This document shows, piece by piece, positions 14,601-22,231 of a stretch of 29,927 nucleotides of DNA. This DNA is from a virus. Below the pieces are notes generated by a model that did not search any database, was not told the origin of the DNA, and worked only from the letters and a program-made list of their open reading frames with translations. The stretch spans positions 1 through 29,927 of the IMG/VR virus record IMGVR_UViG_3300022198_002113; one strand, given 5' to 3'. Numbering within the stretch: the stretch's first letter is position 1; the number at the start of each line of letters is the position of its first letter. Both the position numbers and the translations under genes were made by a program.

Positions 14601-17600
14601 GTGGCTGACACCGAAAACCCGTTCGCTGGTATTGGGGACACTCTAGAATACAGCGATCCGGTCGAAGATTACGAAGGCGGCGCGTTTTACAACACCGTGA
14701 AGGGTGTTCGTAACGCGACCAGTTTTGTCGCTGACGTGGCGCAGGGTTTGCTAACCTCCCCCGTCACGATGATGCAGGGTATCTTGGAACTCGGGTCTTC
14801 TGGTTTTGATCTAGCTTTTGACACCGACACAACGAGCAGCGTTAGTGACACGTTCAACGCGGTAAATGATTGGGTCGTTCCGGAAAGCTCAGCGGGTCAG
14901 GTGGCCAATCAAATCGGTGCATTTGGTCTGGGCTTCATACCTGTGGCGGGGTGGCTAAACCGCGCTAACGCAGCAGCAAAAGGTCTCAACGTAACATCTA
15001 AAAGCCGTTACATGCGCACCGCCGAAGATTTTGGTCGCAGTGCTCTTGGGCAGAAGGTGCTCGGTAACAGGGCCAAATTGATCGGATCGACAGCCGTAGC
15101 TTATGGTGGTTACGGCTACGCCTTCTCGCCGGACGGACGGGCTACGTTATCAGACTCTGTGGATTGGCTCCCTGATGTGCTGGAAACGGAAGACACGTCT
15201 GGTTTGCAGGGTCGCGAACGCGCCTTGGCTACGCTCCGCAACAAAGGGCGCAACGCCACCGAAGATGCGCTAATGAGCTTGGGTTTCGACGCCGCCATTG
15301 CTGGTGTTGGGGCGGGTATGCGAACAGCTGCTCCGTATATTGGCGATGCCATAAACACCGCTAAGGAAAACAGCGCTGTTCAGGCGACCTTTAACGCGCT
15401 TAACAACGTCACATCTTCAGGCCCAGCAACAGCGGCAAAGAAAAAGTTTCAAGCATTTTTCTCCCCCGACCAAGGTGCCGATCCACTTGTCATGGAAGCC
15501 AAGCGCAACGCTCAGGCTAAGGTTAGCGGTGAGAAAGCAATTGCAGCTGATCTTGTTGGTGAGTTGGACAACACTGTGCGTCGATTTGTTAAGGCGTCTG
15601 GTGTTCAGGGCACCAATGGTGCTCGTAATCCGGATCAGGTTTGGGCTGATCTGAACAATTATCTTGACGGTAACATTTCTTCTTTGCCTGCTGGCTACCC
15701 AGCCAAAGCACAAGAGCTCGCTGACGCCATTCTCCAGCGGCAGGCGAAGTTGTTCGATGAAGTTAGTTACGAGCTTGAGCAAATTGTAAAAAATGACCCC
15801 GGTGTTGGTCCTCGATCTATCGAGGCGGAGAAGGTTCGCTTCGAAATGCTCAACAACCAAAGCCAAAATAAGAACCGCTTGCGGCGAGTTTTTGATGTGC
15901 ACAGGCGTCCTTTGGATTTTTACAAAGGGTTCGACATCAACGACCCTCGCCTCGATAGAGCCATCAAAGAAGTCGGCATAAATCAGCGTAGAATGAATGG
16001 AATCAACCGTCAGGGCGCTTTGACTGCGACTGAAGAGGCGACCGCCAGAAAGACTGTTCTGGAGTCTTTGGGTCTGTATTCGGCGAACAACAGGATTACT
16101 CTGGATCAGGCACTAGACGCTAAGATAAAATCCCTTGAGGAAATAGCGCAGTTTAGTCGCGGTGAAAAAGTCGTAAAGCCTCGCGGTGCCGACCTTCGCG
16201 CTGATGAGGGTCTGTTCATTGAAAGGCAGAAACTTCTCGATAAAAGTCCCACTTTGCGCTCCCTGATGGGTGAGATCAAAGACCCGAAAGACCGGGTTAT
16301 TGAGACCATAGACAGCATTGCGTCAACTGCTGCGTCTATGCGTTTCTACAGTGACGTGTATGCCAAAAATACTAAGTCTTTCGGATCTGCCATAACCGCA
16401 ATCGAAAATGGCGGTCGTCCGCTTGTCATCGAAGTTCCAGATCGATTGGTGATGAACAGCGTTGATTATCGCATGGCTATGGCTCCGATTGAACAGCGAG
16501 CGATGCAAGAGTCCGCGCGTTTGAACACAAACGTAACTGCCAACGAGATGCTTCAACAATACCAGCGGGATTTGGTTGACGTACACGGATACGTGAAGCT
16601 CGGTTCTATGAGCACAACAGAAGGTAACGCCAAAACTATTATTGGTGGGGAGTTCGGAGAGCTAAGCGGCAAATACGTGCCGCGCGAAATGTATGACGCT
16701 CTCACATCACCTCGCAAGATGGAGCATAATGCACTGAGAGCTGCGGTGGCCTTGGCTAACTCTGCGGTTGGTCAGGTACAACGCGCGACAGTTATTCTTA
16801 ACCCAGCATCTCGTATCCGAGATATGATCGGCTCGACCGGTATGGTATTCGGCTCTGGTAATCTCATGCGAGACATGGACATCGCCGGGAACATACAACT
16901 GGCGTTCAACTCGTTTAAGAACCTCGACGATATCGGCTTAGCCGCGAAACGCGAACAACTCGAAATGGCTGGGGTGCGTGACTCAAACGTCGTGCTTCAG
17001 CTTTTGAAGCAGTTTCGTACGGAGAGCGAAGAGCTTGGCCAAGGGGTCATTTCGAGCAAACTTGTCCGCGCGGGGCAGTCTATCAACAACATGCCCGTCT
17101 ACAGGCAAATAAACAAAGCCTTTGAAGACGTCGCAGCAGGCACTGACCTGCTGATGAAGGTCACAGCGCTGACTGCAGAAGAGCAGAAGCTCAGAGCCAT
17201 ATACGCCAAGGCGGGTTTGGATGTGCGCAACCCCGCCGCTGCGCAGGCTCTCATAGACGCCGGTTTGGCTACGAAAGCGACGAACGACGCCGTTGCCAAT
17301 ATAACCCCGAGAGGGCAGGCTGGTAGTCTTCGCCCAACGCTATCTCGCTCCCAAGCCCTTGATCCGGTTGAAGTCATCGCCGCCCAACGCGTTCGCGCAA
17401 TGCTGCCGAACTACGGTATGGTTGGCACAGGTGTTCGTCAGGTTTACGAGCGAGCTCCTGTCTTTGGTAACTTTACTTCGTTCGCCTTTGAGACCATCCG
17501 CAACTCGGTAAACATCCTCGACACCGGGATGAAGGAACTCAGCTTTAAGCTCTCTGATGACGCTGCTGCTGCCATACGCCGTGCTGGTGGGAACCCCGAG

Positions 17601-19019
17601 CAGTTTCAAGCTGGTGTCCGGGCAGAAGGTCTACATCGCCTGAGCAGCTATGTTGCTATGGCGAGCGTGATTCCGAAGCAAATCCAACGAGCCTCTATGG
17701 TGGCTACAGGCACAACGGAAGACGACATCCAAGCAGCCAAACGCCTCGGCCCTGAGTACCTATCTGGCGTTGATCTCATCGTCACCAAGAACGACGGTGA
17801 AGGCAAGATGGAGGTCATCAATCTTAACCAAACGGCACCTTATGCTTTCGCTCTCGAAGGCGCACAGGCTGCTATTGAGGCGTATGCTGAGACGGGCGAT
17901 CTCGGTGGCTCAACCATCAAACAGATATCTGACGCCACGATTGCCGGGGTGGGTAAGTATTTTGAGCCGTTCTTAGCCCCAACTATCGTAGCCGATAGAG
18001 TTGCTGATGCAGTGGCGCGTGGAGGTAGGACCGCCGAAGGTGCTTATGTTTACTACAAGAGCGATTCGCTATCTGATAAAATCGTGGCTAGTATGTACCA
18101 CACTATGGATGTGTTCCTTCCCGGATACGTTCGTCTTGGTGTGACAGCTCAAGGGGGCACTATTGAGCCGGGTAATGTGACGCGAGCTGTACAAGGCATA
18201 CCAAGCAAACAGGGCGATGAACTTACCAAGATGGAGGAGTTCGGTAAGATCCTTACAGGTGCGACTCCGATCCGCATCGATGCCTTCAAGCAAGGTAAGT
18301 TCAAAGCGGAAGAATACTCTAATGTTCGTTCGGAGGCCAAAGGCGAAGCCTCTCGGGAAATAAAACGCCCTGACAAAACAAAAGAGCAGATGCTCGCCGC
18401 TTGGCAAACATATAACGACAAGATGTACCGTGCGCAGTCCATGCTCTACGGTGACATCCAAGCGATGCGGGCGCTCGGTGTGCCAGACCAGAAGATACGC
18501 GTTGCGTTGATCAAGTTTGCAGAAGAAGGTCGAAGAGAAGTAAGCTCTATTATGCGCGGAGAGTTCTACCCCGGCTACTATTCCAGAGACGCTGCGGCTA
18601 AATTCCGTCGTGAGATCACTGAGGGGTATGACAATCGTCTCGTTATGGAGCCGCCAATCACAGAACTGCGCGAAATATCTAAGTCTCGACAAGGTGAAAA
18701 GCTCGACCCACTTCGGTTCGCACGTGAGCAAGACGATCCGTTTTCTGGTATTGGCACTGATCTTGAGTTTGGTGGGCAATCTACAGCGAGCCCGTTTGCC
18801 GGTATCGGTGATGGTCTCGACTACCTACCCCAGCCTCAGTCTGTCGGTCCTGTGACGTATCAACCACCGGAACCCGCTGCACCTGCCACTCAGGTGCCAA
18901 ACGAGTTGTTGGGTGGCAACCCGTACGAGCAGATGCAGAACGCGCCGCTGCAGTCGCTTAGGCCGATGGCTCGGACGGGGATGATGCAGTCGCTCCGACC
19001 GATGAGTCGTCCGCAGTAG
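14601..19019 (+). CDS. giant internal virion / DNA-ejection type protein, 1472 aa
   Basis: The GTG at 14601 follows GGAG (14591-14594) and the previous stop. At 1472 residues it is the largest gene here, in the position and size of podovirus internal core proteins. Around residue 733 lies VILNPASRIRDMIGSTGMVF, comparable to the KTxxNPAxQIRN-type segment in podovirus core proteins (from memory). Much of the rest is predicted helical. The short motif PF(A/S)GIG-x2-L(E/D)(Y/F) occurs once at residues 7-17 and twice at about 1379-1410. The end has two copies of QSLRPM(A/S)R. No lytic transglycosylase or protease motif was found. The last 62 bases overlap a gene on the other strand. Confidence 0.75.
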   Translation: MADTENPFAGIGDTLEYSDPVEDYEGGAFYNTVKGVRNATSFVADVAQGLLTSPVTMMQGILELGSSGFDLAFDTDTTSSVSDTFNAVNDWVVPESSAGQVANQIGAFGLGFIPVAGWLNRANAAAKGLNVTSKSRYMRTAEDFGRSALGQKVLGNRAKLIGSTAVAYGGYGYAFSPDGRATLSDSVDWLPDVLETEDTSGLQGRERALATLRNKGRNATEDALMSLGFDAAIAGVGAGMRTAAPYIGDAINTAKENSAVQATFNALNNVTSSGPATAAKKKFQAFFSPDQGADPLVMEAKRNAQAKVSGEKAIAADLVGELDNTVRRFVKASGVQGTNGARNPDQVWADLNNYLDGNISSLPAGYPAKAQELADAILQRQAKLFDEVSYELEQIVKNDPGVGPRSIEAEKVRFEMLNNQSQNKNRLRRVFDVHRRPLDFYKGFDINDPRLDRAIKEVGINQRRMNGINRQGALTATEEATARKTVLESLGLYSANNRITLDQALDAKIKSLEEIAQFSRGEKVVKPRGADLRADEGLFIERQKLLDKSPTLRSLMGEIKDPKDRVIETIDSIASTAASMRFYSDVYAKNTKSFGSAITAIENGGRPLVIEVPDRLVMNSVDYRMAMAPIEQRAMQESARLNTNVTANEMLQQYQRDLVDVHGYVKLGSMSTTEGNAKTIIGGEFGELSGKYVPREMYDALTSPRKMEHNALRAAVALANSAVGQVQRATVILNPASRIRDMIGSTGMVFGSGNLMRDMDIAGNIQLAFNSFKNLDDIGLAAKREQLEMAGVRDSNVVLQLLKQFRTESEELGQGVISSKLVRAGQSINNMPVYRQINKAFEDVAAGTDLLMKVTALTAEEQKLRAIYAKAGLDVRNPAAAQALIDAGLATKATNDAVANITPRGQAGSLRPTLSRSQALDPVEVIAAQRVRAMLPNYGMVGTGVRQVYERAPVFGNFTSFAFETIRNSVNILDTGMKELSFKLSDDAAAAIRRAGGNPEQFQAGVRAEGLHRLSSYVAMASVIPKQIQRASMVATGTTEDDIQAAKRLGPEYLSGVDLIVTKNDGEGKMEVINLNQTAPYAFALEGAQAAIEAYAETGDLGGSTIKQISDATIAGVGKYFEPFLAPTIVADRVADAVARGGRTAEGAYVYYKSDSLSDKIVASMYHTMDVFLPGYVRLGVTAQGGTIEPGNVTRAVQGIPSKQGDELTKMEEFGKILTGATPIRIDAFKQGKFKAEEYSNVRSEAKGEASREIKRPDKTKEQMLAAWQTYNDKMYRAQSMLYGDIQAMRALGVPDQKIRVALIKFAEEGRREVSSIMRGEFYPGYYSRDAAAKFRREITEGYDNRLVMEPPITELREISKSRQGEKLDPLRFAREQDDPFSGIGTDLEFGGQSTASPFAGIGDGLDYLPQPQSVGPVTYQPPEPAAPATQVPNELLGGNPYEQMQNAPLQSLRPMARTGMMQSLRPMSRPQ

Positions 19020-19323
19020 GGCCCTTCCAGCGGTCATCACGACCAACGCCGCGCATCTCGTACGTGAGCAAGAACGCCGCGCAGCATGCGACGTGCCACA
19101 TGTGGGAGCGCCCAGACTCTGGGTCTGTGTCCTGACCGCTCCACCACGCGTTCTGGTGGCGCAGCATGGCGCCGTAGACGCGCGACCAGTCCATCCCGTG
19201 CTCCCAGTTGCGATCGGCATACTTGATTGCCCCGCTGGTCAGGATGTCACCTACGGCAATCATGAGCTCCGGTGGGATCAACTCCATCCGGATCTTGCCT
19301 TGGTCGTCTTTGCGCCCTTCCAT
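18958..19323 (-). CDS. dATP/dGTP diphosphohydrolase N-terminal family protein (DUF5664), 121 aa
   Basis: The protein has the family pattern KIRMELIPPELMIAVGDIL, SGAIKYADRNWEHG, DWSRVYGAMLRHQNAWWSG, DPESGRSHMWHVACCAAFLL and YEMRG. As I recall, this domain (formerly DUF5664) is related to MazG-type nucleotide hydrolases and was named after enzymes that remove dATP or dGTP. The acidic and His residues of the DPESG-x-SH-x-WH block are the likely metal and catalytic site. It is the last gene of a leftward operon with dCMP deaminase. Its 3' 62 bases lie inside the giant virion gene on the other strand, but only its low-complexity Ser/Ala tail is affected. Confidence 0.8.
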   Translation of the reverse strand: MEGRKDDQGKIRMELIPPELMIAVGDILTSGAIKYADRNWEHGMDWSRVYGAMLRHQNAWWSGQDTDPESGRSHMWHVACCAAFLLTYEMRGVGRDDRWKGPTADDSSVGATASSPSEPSA

Positions 19324-19592
19324 TACTTCCCCTTCCCATACATCTCTGGGTGATCCTTACGCCAACCGCGGTTCTTCTTCTGGCTGACAACGCGTGTGTT
19401 CGACTTCGTCGCGCTCCCACCCTTCGCTAACGGCTTGACGTGATGCACATCCATGCCGTCACCCTTCTTCACGCGCCCCTCTCGAAGTGCTTCGCGTCGA
19501 GCCTTGTTGTTTGCGACTCGCTTAGCTTGGACGCTTGGACGCTTGTTATACTTGGCCTTCGTGGCGAGCTCTTTCTTCGATGACTTGGGCAT
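19323..19592 (-). CDS. small HNH-type nuclease-like protein, 89 aa
   Basis: Residues 1-45 are very basic. Residues 48-66 read DVHHVKPLAKGGSATKSNT, followed by RVVSQKKNRGWR. This is the compact HNH core seen in small phage HNH proteins: His50-His51, the GG-S turn and Asn65. No CxxC zinc pair is present. Family members nick or cut DNA, as homing enzymes or packaging helpers; activity here is not provable. GGAGG sits six bases before the ATG. The stop overlaps the downstream ATG (TAATG). Confidence 0.75.
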   Translation of the reverse strand: MPKSSKKELATKAKYNKRPSVQAKRVANNKARREALREGRVKKGDGMDVHHVKPLAKGGSATKSNTRVVSQKKNRGWRKDHPEMYGKGK

Positions 19593-19601
19593 AAGAGCCT
19601 C

Positions 19602-20042
19602 CTATCGTACGTGTACGCTCACCTGCGCTTCGGTGAACATCTCCATAGATAGCTTCATATCACAGGCCCAACGCTCAGCGAACTCTCGATCTGGTGTCGG
19701 CCAGCACACGTGCTTGATCCCCATCTGAATGATCTGCGCTGCACACTGCGTACAGCAGGGATGCGTACAGAACAGCGTGGCGCCCTCCAGCTTACCGGTG
19801 GCGAACGCCATCGCGTTACACTCGGCGTGGAGGATCATCTTATACTTGATGTCTCGGTTCTGCAGACGCGCTGGGCTGTCCTCGACACCGCGTGGGAGCC
19901 CGTTGTAGCCAGCAGAAACAAGCCGTCTTTTGTCGTCAAAGATCACAGCGCCAACTTGACTACTAGGATCCTTACTCAACTTGGCCACATGCCGAGCCAT
20001 CTCGACCGCCCAGTCCCACAAACGCTGCTCTTCGAAGTTCAT
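19602..20042 (-). CDS. dCMP deaminase, 146 aa
   Basis: Zinc-dependent deamination of dCMP to dUMP feeds dTMP synthesis during phage replication. The conserved catalytic block HAECNAMAFA is at residues 72-81 (His72 zinc ligand, Glu74 catalysis), and PCCTQCAAQIIQMGI supplies Cys97 and Cys100. DPSSQVGAVI and AGYNGLPRGV are the usual N-terminal family segments. The frame is open further upstream, but the ATG at 20042 overlaps the stop of the regulator gene by four bases and matches the normal family start. No thymidylate synthase lies in the window. Confidence 0.92.
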   Translation of the reverse strand: MNFEEQRLWDWAVEMARHVAKLSKDPSSQVGAVIFDDKRRLVSAGYNGLPRGVEDSPARLQNRDIKYKMILHAECNAMAFATGKLEGATLFCTHPCCTQCAAQIIQMGIKHVCWPTPDREFAERWACDMKLSMEMFTEAQVSVHVR

Positions 20043-20377
20043 GTGTTCTTCATCCTTTTCTGAAGAGATTCCCCAGTCCCACGTGGACGCCCATCGAGCC
20101 AATCCTTGACCTCTTTGAAGTACCACCTCTTGGCAGATGTCGTTGTGATATCATTCGACATTACCAACGGTTTGGGGAACATGTCCTCTTTGATCCACTT
20201 GTAAATCGTGCGGTCCGCTATGCCGATCCATAGCGATATTTGCCGTATGCTGATCAGTCTGTCTTCTGGTTTTGGGAAGACCCCATTATCCATCAGGCGC
20301 AACACAGACATCTCGTCCGTGTTGAGGAGCTTCGCCACCTCGGCCAATACCTGTTGCTGCTTCTTCGTCGGTTTCAT
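20039..20377 (-). CDS. AlpA/MerR-like winged-helix DNA-binding regulator, 112 aa
   Basis: Residues 41-95 form an AlpA-type unit: LISIRQISLWIGIADRTIYK as helix-turn-helix, WIKEDMFPKP as the linking segment, and RWYFKEVKDWL as the closing strand and helix. Such proteins act as small transcription regulators or recombination-direction factors. The first 40 residues are an extra helical part (QQQVLAEVAKLLNTDEM). It heads the leftward deaminase operon and diverges from the gene at 20405, so it may control both. No integrase is visible, so I prefer regulator over excisionase. Confidence 0.75.
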   Translation of the reverse strand: MKPTKKQQQVLAEVAKLLNTDEMSVLRLMDNGVFPKPEDRLISIRQISLWIGIADRTIYKWIKEDMFPKPLVMSNDITTTSAKRWYFKEVKDWLDGRPRGTGESLQKRMKNT

Positions 20378-20404
20378 ACTACATACGACATGAAAGGAAA
20401 GTTA

Positions 20405-20767
20405 ATGGAAGAAGACGAACCGTTAACCCGCGAGGAGCTGATGACGCATTGGCAACTGTGCCGCATCGCCATCGACTTCAAGAACAAACACCTGACGCGC
20501 AAAGAGGCCATAGCAGAGTTCTCTAAGTGGTCAGGCATGCCGAGTCTCATCGCTTGGATGATGCTCGATCCTATGCGCAAGGAAACCATATGGGATCTCC
20601 GTAAGAGCTTTCCGAAATGGATCAACAAAGAGGACGAGCCAAAGTTCAAAGACACCACCTACGGTACTCGCAAGACGCCCTACACCAAAGGCAAGCCAAG
20701 AGGCATGGCAGTAGCGCGTAAACTCAAGCAGGTTCCCCCTGAACAATCTGGCGATACGCCTCCTTGA
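20405..20767 (+). CDS. hypothetical protein, 120 aa
   Basis: The frame is open from 20240, but the 5' part overlaps the AlpA gene on the other strand. The ATG at 20405 follows AAAGGA (20394-20399), and an alternative ATG at 20390 adds five residues. The protein is helical and charged, with DPMRKETIWDLRKSFPKWI in the middle and a basic Pro/Lys end (TRKTPYTKGKPRGMAVARK). I do not recognise a family. Its position between the AlpA gene and the lysis cassette suggests regulation or packaging, but this is a guess. The last 44 bases overlap the small RHH gene on the other strand. Confidence 0.65.
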   Translation: MEEDEPLTREELMTHWQLCRIAIDFKNKHLTRKEAIAEFSKWSGMPSLIAWMMLDPMRKETIWDLRKSFPKWINKEDEPKFKDTTYGTRKTPYTKGKPRGMAVARKLKQVPPEQSGDTPP

Positions 20768-20885
20768 TCAGGAAACCCAACTGCCGCGCCATGCTGCGCT
20801 GCTCGAACTCTGCCAGCTCTTGCAACAATGCGTGATCTTCTTTCCGAAGGGCCACGTTCTGGAACTCCGCCTTCTTCTTTTTCAT
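20724..20885 (-). CDS. Arc-like ribbon-helix-helix regulator, 53 aa
   Basis: The product starts with four lysines. Its core AEFQNVALRKEDHALLQELA then EFEQRSMARQLGFLIKEAY fits the ribbon-helix-helix fold: a short strand (FQNVAL), helix A, a turn, and helix B carrying SMARQLGFLI. These dimeric proteins bind inverted repeats as repressors. GGAG lies eight bases before the ATG. Upstream is a promoter with an inverted repeat flanking its -10 element, which suggests self-control and control of the divergent lysis gene. Its 3' end overlaps the gene at 20405 by 44 bases. Confidence 0.75.
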   Translation of the reverse strand: MKKKKAEFQNVALRKEDHALLQELAEFEQRSMARQLGFLIKEAYRQIVQGEPA

Positions 20886-20898
20886 GGTCCAACTCCGT

Positions 20899-20944
20899 CC
20901 AATGTGTTAAATTTAGTTATACATTGGATGTTGGTAGTACACAA
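20899..20944 (-). promoter_or_regulatory. promoter and probable operator between RHH gene and lysis cassette
   Basis: Read leftward: TTGTGT (20944-20939), a 17-base spacer, then TATAAC (20921-20916), a good sigma-70 form. Perfect 7-base inverted arms CCAATGT (20899-20905) and ACATTGG (20921-20927) bracket the -10. A repressor bound there would block this promoter and possibly one toward the endolysin gene. Which protein binds is inferred from position. Confidence 0.6.
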
Positions 20945-20958
20945 GTCTGGGGTCTGAA

Positions 20959-21588
20959 ATGAAGAAGCACTACTCTCACTATTCGCAAGTGCCCAGTGAG
21001 GACTGGCCGTGGAAGTCGTTTTCGCCGCAGGAAATTGCCTCCAAGGGGGAGGGGGAACTGCTGGTTGACACGGATGCGATGGACCGTCTGCAAGCGCTTC
21101 GTGATCGGCTCGGCAAGCCCCTCGTGCTGACAAGCGCCTATCGCAGTCCAGAACACAATCGGCGTGTCGGCGGGGCAAAGAACAGCTACCACATGCAGGG
21201 CGTGGCCTTTGATGTGCGAATGGAAAACCACGATCCGCACCGGTTTGAGGCGACGGCTCGGGCCGAGGGTTTCACCGGCTTTGGGTACTACCCGAAGAGT
21301 GGCTTCATGCACATTGACACCGGGCCGGAACGCAGCTGGGGCAAGCCGTGGCCCAAGACCGCGACGGACTGGCCCGAGGAGGTTGAGCGCAAGCCTGAGA
21401 CGCTGGGCGAGGACACAGAGGCGCAAGCGACCGCAGGTGCCGCAGTGGCGGGTGCAGTTGCGGGAGCGGCGGAGCATGTGCCTGCCGTCAGCGGTTTGCT
21501 CGGGCAGCTTGCCCCGACGGCGCAGCTTGTGGCGATCTGCGTCGCGGCATTGCTGCTGGGCTACGTACTCTGGAAGAAGCTGAAGTGA
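20959..21588 (+). CDS. M15-family peptidase endolysin with C-terminal membrane anchor, 209 aa
   Basis: Peptidase M15 (D-Ala-D-Ala carboxypeptidase-type) domain, residues about 20-125: SAYRSPEHNRRVGGAKNS, then SYHMQGVAFDVR with His78 and Asp85, and GFMHIDTGPERSW with His118, giving the zinc-binding His/Asp/His set. It would cut peptide bonds in peptidoglycan. After a Glu/Thr linker comes an Ala/Gly-rich stretch and, at about 189-205, a membrane helix (VAICVAALLLGYVLW) ending in KKLK. A C-terminal anchor is unusual for a phage lysin of this class. No N-terminal signal peptide is seen. The TGA overlaps the next ATG. Confidence 0.88.
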   Translation: MKKHYSHYSQVPSEDWPWKSFSPQEIASKGEGELLVDTDAMDRLQALRDRLGKPLVLTSAYRSPEHNRRVGGAKNSYHMQGVAFDVRMENHDPHRFEATARAEGFTGFGYYPKSGFMHIDTGPERSWGKPWPKTATDWPEEVERKPETLGEDTEAQATAGAAVAGAVAGAAEHVPAVSGLLGQLAPTAQLVAICVAALLLGYVLWKKLK

Positions 21589-21779
21589 TGCTCCGGCTCA
21601 AACTCTGGCTTGCAGCGGCAGGTGCGTTCATCGTGGCGCTGCTCGCGGCATACTGGAACGGTAAGAGCAAGGCGAGGGATGAGGGATATGCAGACACGCG
21701 CAAGCGCATGGACGAAGTTGACCTTGGCAATGACCCTGATGCCGCTCGCCGCTGGCTGCACGAGCGTGGTGAGCGGTGA
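21588..21779 (+). CDS. inner-membrane spanin-like protein (Rz type), 63 aa
   Basis: ATG at 21588 overlaps the endolysin stop (TGATG); a GTG at 21585 is also possible. One N-terminal transmembrane helix (LWLAAAGAFIVALLAAYW, residues about 6-23) is followed by a charged helical tail. This is the shape of an i-spanin, although short. The second half of the gene also encodes the o-spanin in another frame, as in classic Rz/Rz1 pairs. The pair would link and fuse inner and outer membranes in the last step of lysis. Confidence 0.75.
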   Translation: MLRLKLWLAAAGAFIVALLAAYWNGKSKARDEGYADTRKRMDEVDLGNDPDAARRWLHERGER

Positions 21780-21906
21780 GGCCATCTGTGATGCGACATC
21801 CGCCAGCCGCACGGCGCACGCAGCCGCGCTTGCGGAGGATGGTGGCGACAGGTCGGTGGTTACAGGCGCGTATCTCATTCGGCAGATAGACGCGGCTTGT
21901 CAGTAA
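21688..21906 (+). CDS. outer-membrane spanin lipoprotein (Rz1 type), 72 aa
   Basis: The chosen ATG at 21688 has AGGCGAGGG nine bases upstream. A lipoprotein signal peptide runs from a basic start to the lipobox LAAGC, with the lipidated Cys at residue 24, leaving a mature protein of about 49 residues. The gene begins inside the i-spanin gene in the +1 relative frame and continues past its end, an overlapping Rz/Rz1 arrangement. Nothing else in the interval would explain a perfect lipobox. An ATG at 21679 in the same frame would add three residues. Confidence 0.8.
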   Translation: MQTRASAWTKLTLAMTLMPLAAGCTSVVSGEAICDATSASRTAHAAALAEDGGDRSVVTGAYLIRQIDAACQ

Positions 21907-21967
21907 TTGCGCTAGGTGGCGTAGTCCGTGCCTGCCGGACGCAGGTAGCGTACCCCATACGCGACAG

Positions 21968-22008
21968 CCCCGGCACGGAGCCTCAACCGTTGCCGGGGTT
22001 AGTTTTTT
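21968..22008 (+). terminator. rho-independent terminator of the lysis operon
   Basis: Stem CCCCGGCA-CGG (21968-21978) pairs with CCG-T-TGCCGGGG (21987-21998) with one bulged base, and TTAGTTTTTT follows. It stops + strand transcription after the spanins. The right arm and loop also encode the end of the - strand gene at 21983-22231. Confidence 0.85.
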
Positions 22009-22231
22009 CGATCAGGGCGAGGATGGCGTTTTCTACAGCTTCTCCGCGGCGGTAGCGGTATTCTCTTGCTGCATCTAAGGCCTCCCGCAGCGCATCCTCT
22101 CGTGCAGTCGCTACCAGTGCATCTGATACGTCTTTGCGGATGTATTGAACATCGTAGACACCTACTGATGGCTCATTAGTATATCCCGGCATACCGGGAC
22201 TTGCCCAAATCTGTTCTGGTGCTTCTGTCAT
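21983..22231 (-). CDS. hypothetical early phage protein, 82 aa
   Basis: The start MTEAPEQIWASPGMPGYTNE, then YDVQYIRKDVSDALVATA and a helical Glu/Arg-rich end, matches a loose class of small phage accessory proteins with EQIWA...EYIRxD segments. No function is known for them. It is the last gene of the leftward operon and overlaps its upstream neighbour by four bases (ATGA). Its last codons form the right arm of the opposite-strand terminator. Confidence 0.7.
   Translation of the reverse strand: MTEAPEQIWASPGMPGYTNEPSVGVYDVQYIRKDVSDALVATAREDALREALDAAREYRYRRGEAVENAILALIEKTNPGNG

Noticed and set aside
18069-18779. 236-codon - strand frame inside the giant virion gene
   Set aside because: Wholly inside the 1472-residue gene, with no ribosome site or recognisable motif; composition is that of a reverse-complement shadow.
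20039-20377. AlpA-like protein as excisionase of a temperate phage
   Set aside because: No integrase, attachment site or CI-like repressor is visible; position at the head of a nucleotide-metabolism operon fits a regulator better.
20373-20390. Third copy of the duplicated promoter (TTTCATACTA is shared with copy 1)
   Set aside because: Only about ten bases match exactly, they include the AlpA start codon, and neither the -35 nor the ribosome-site part is present.
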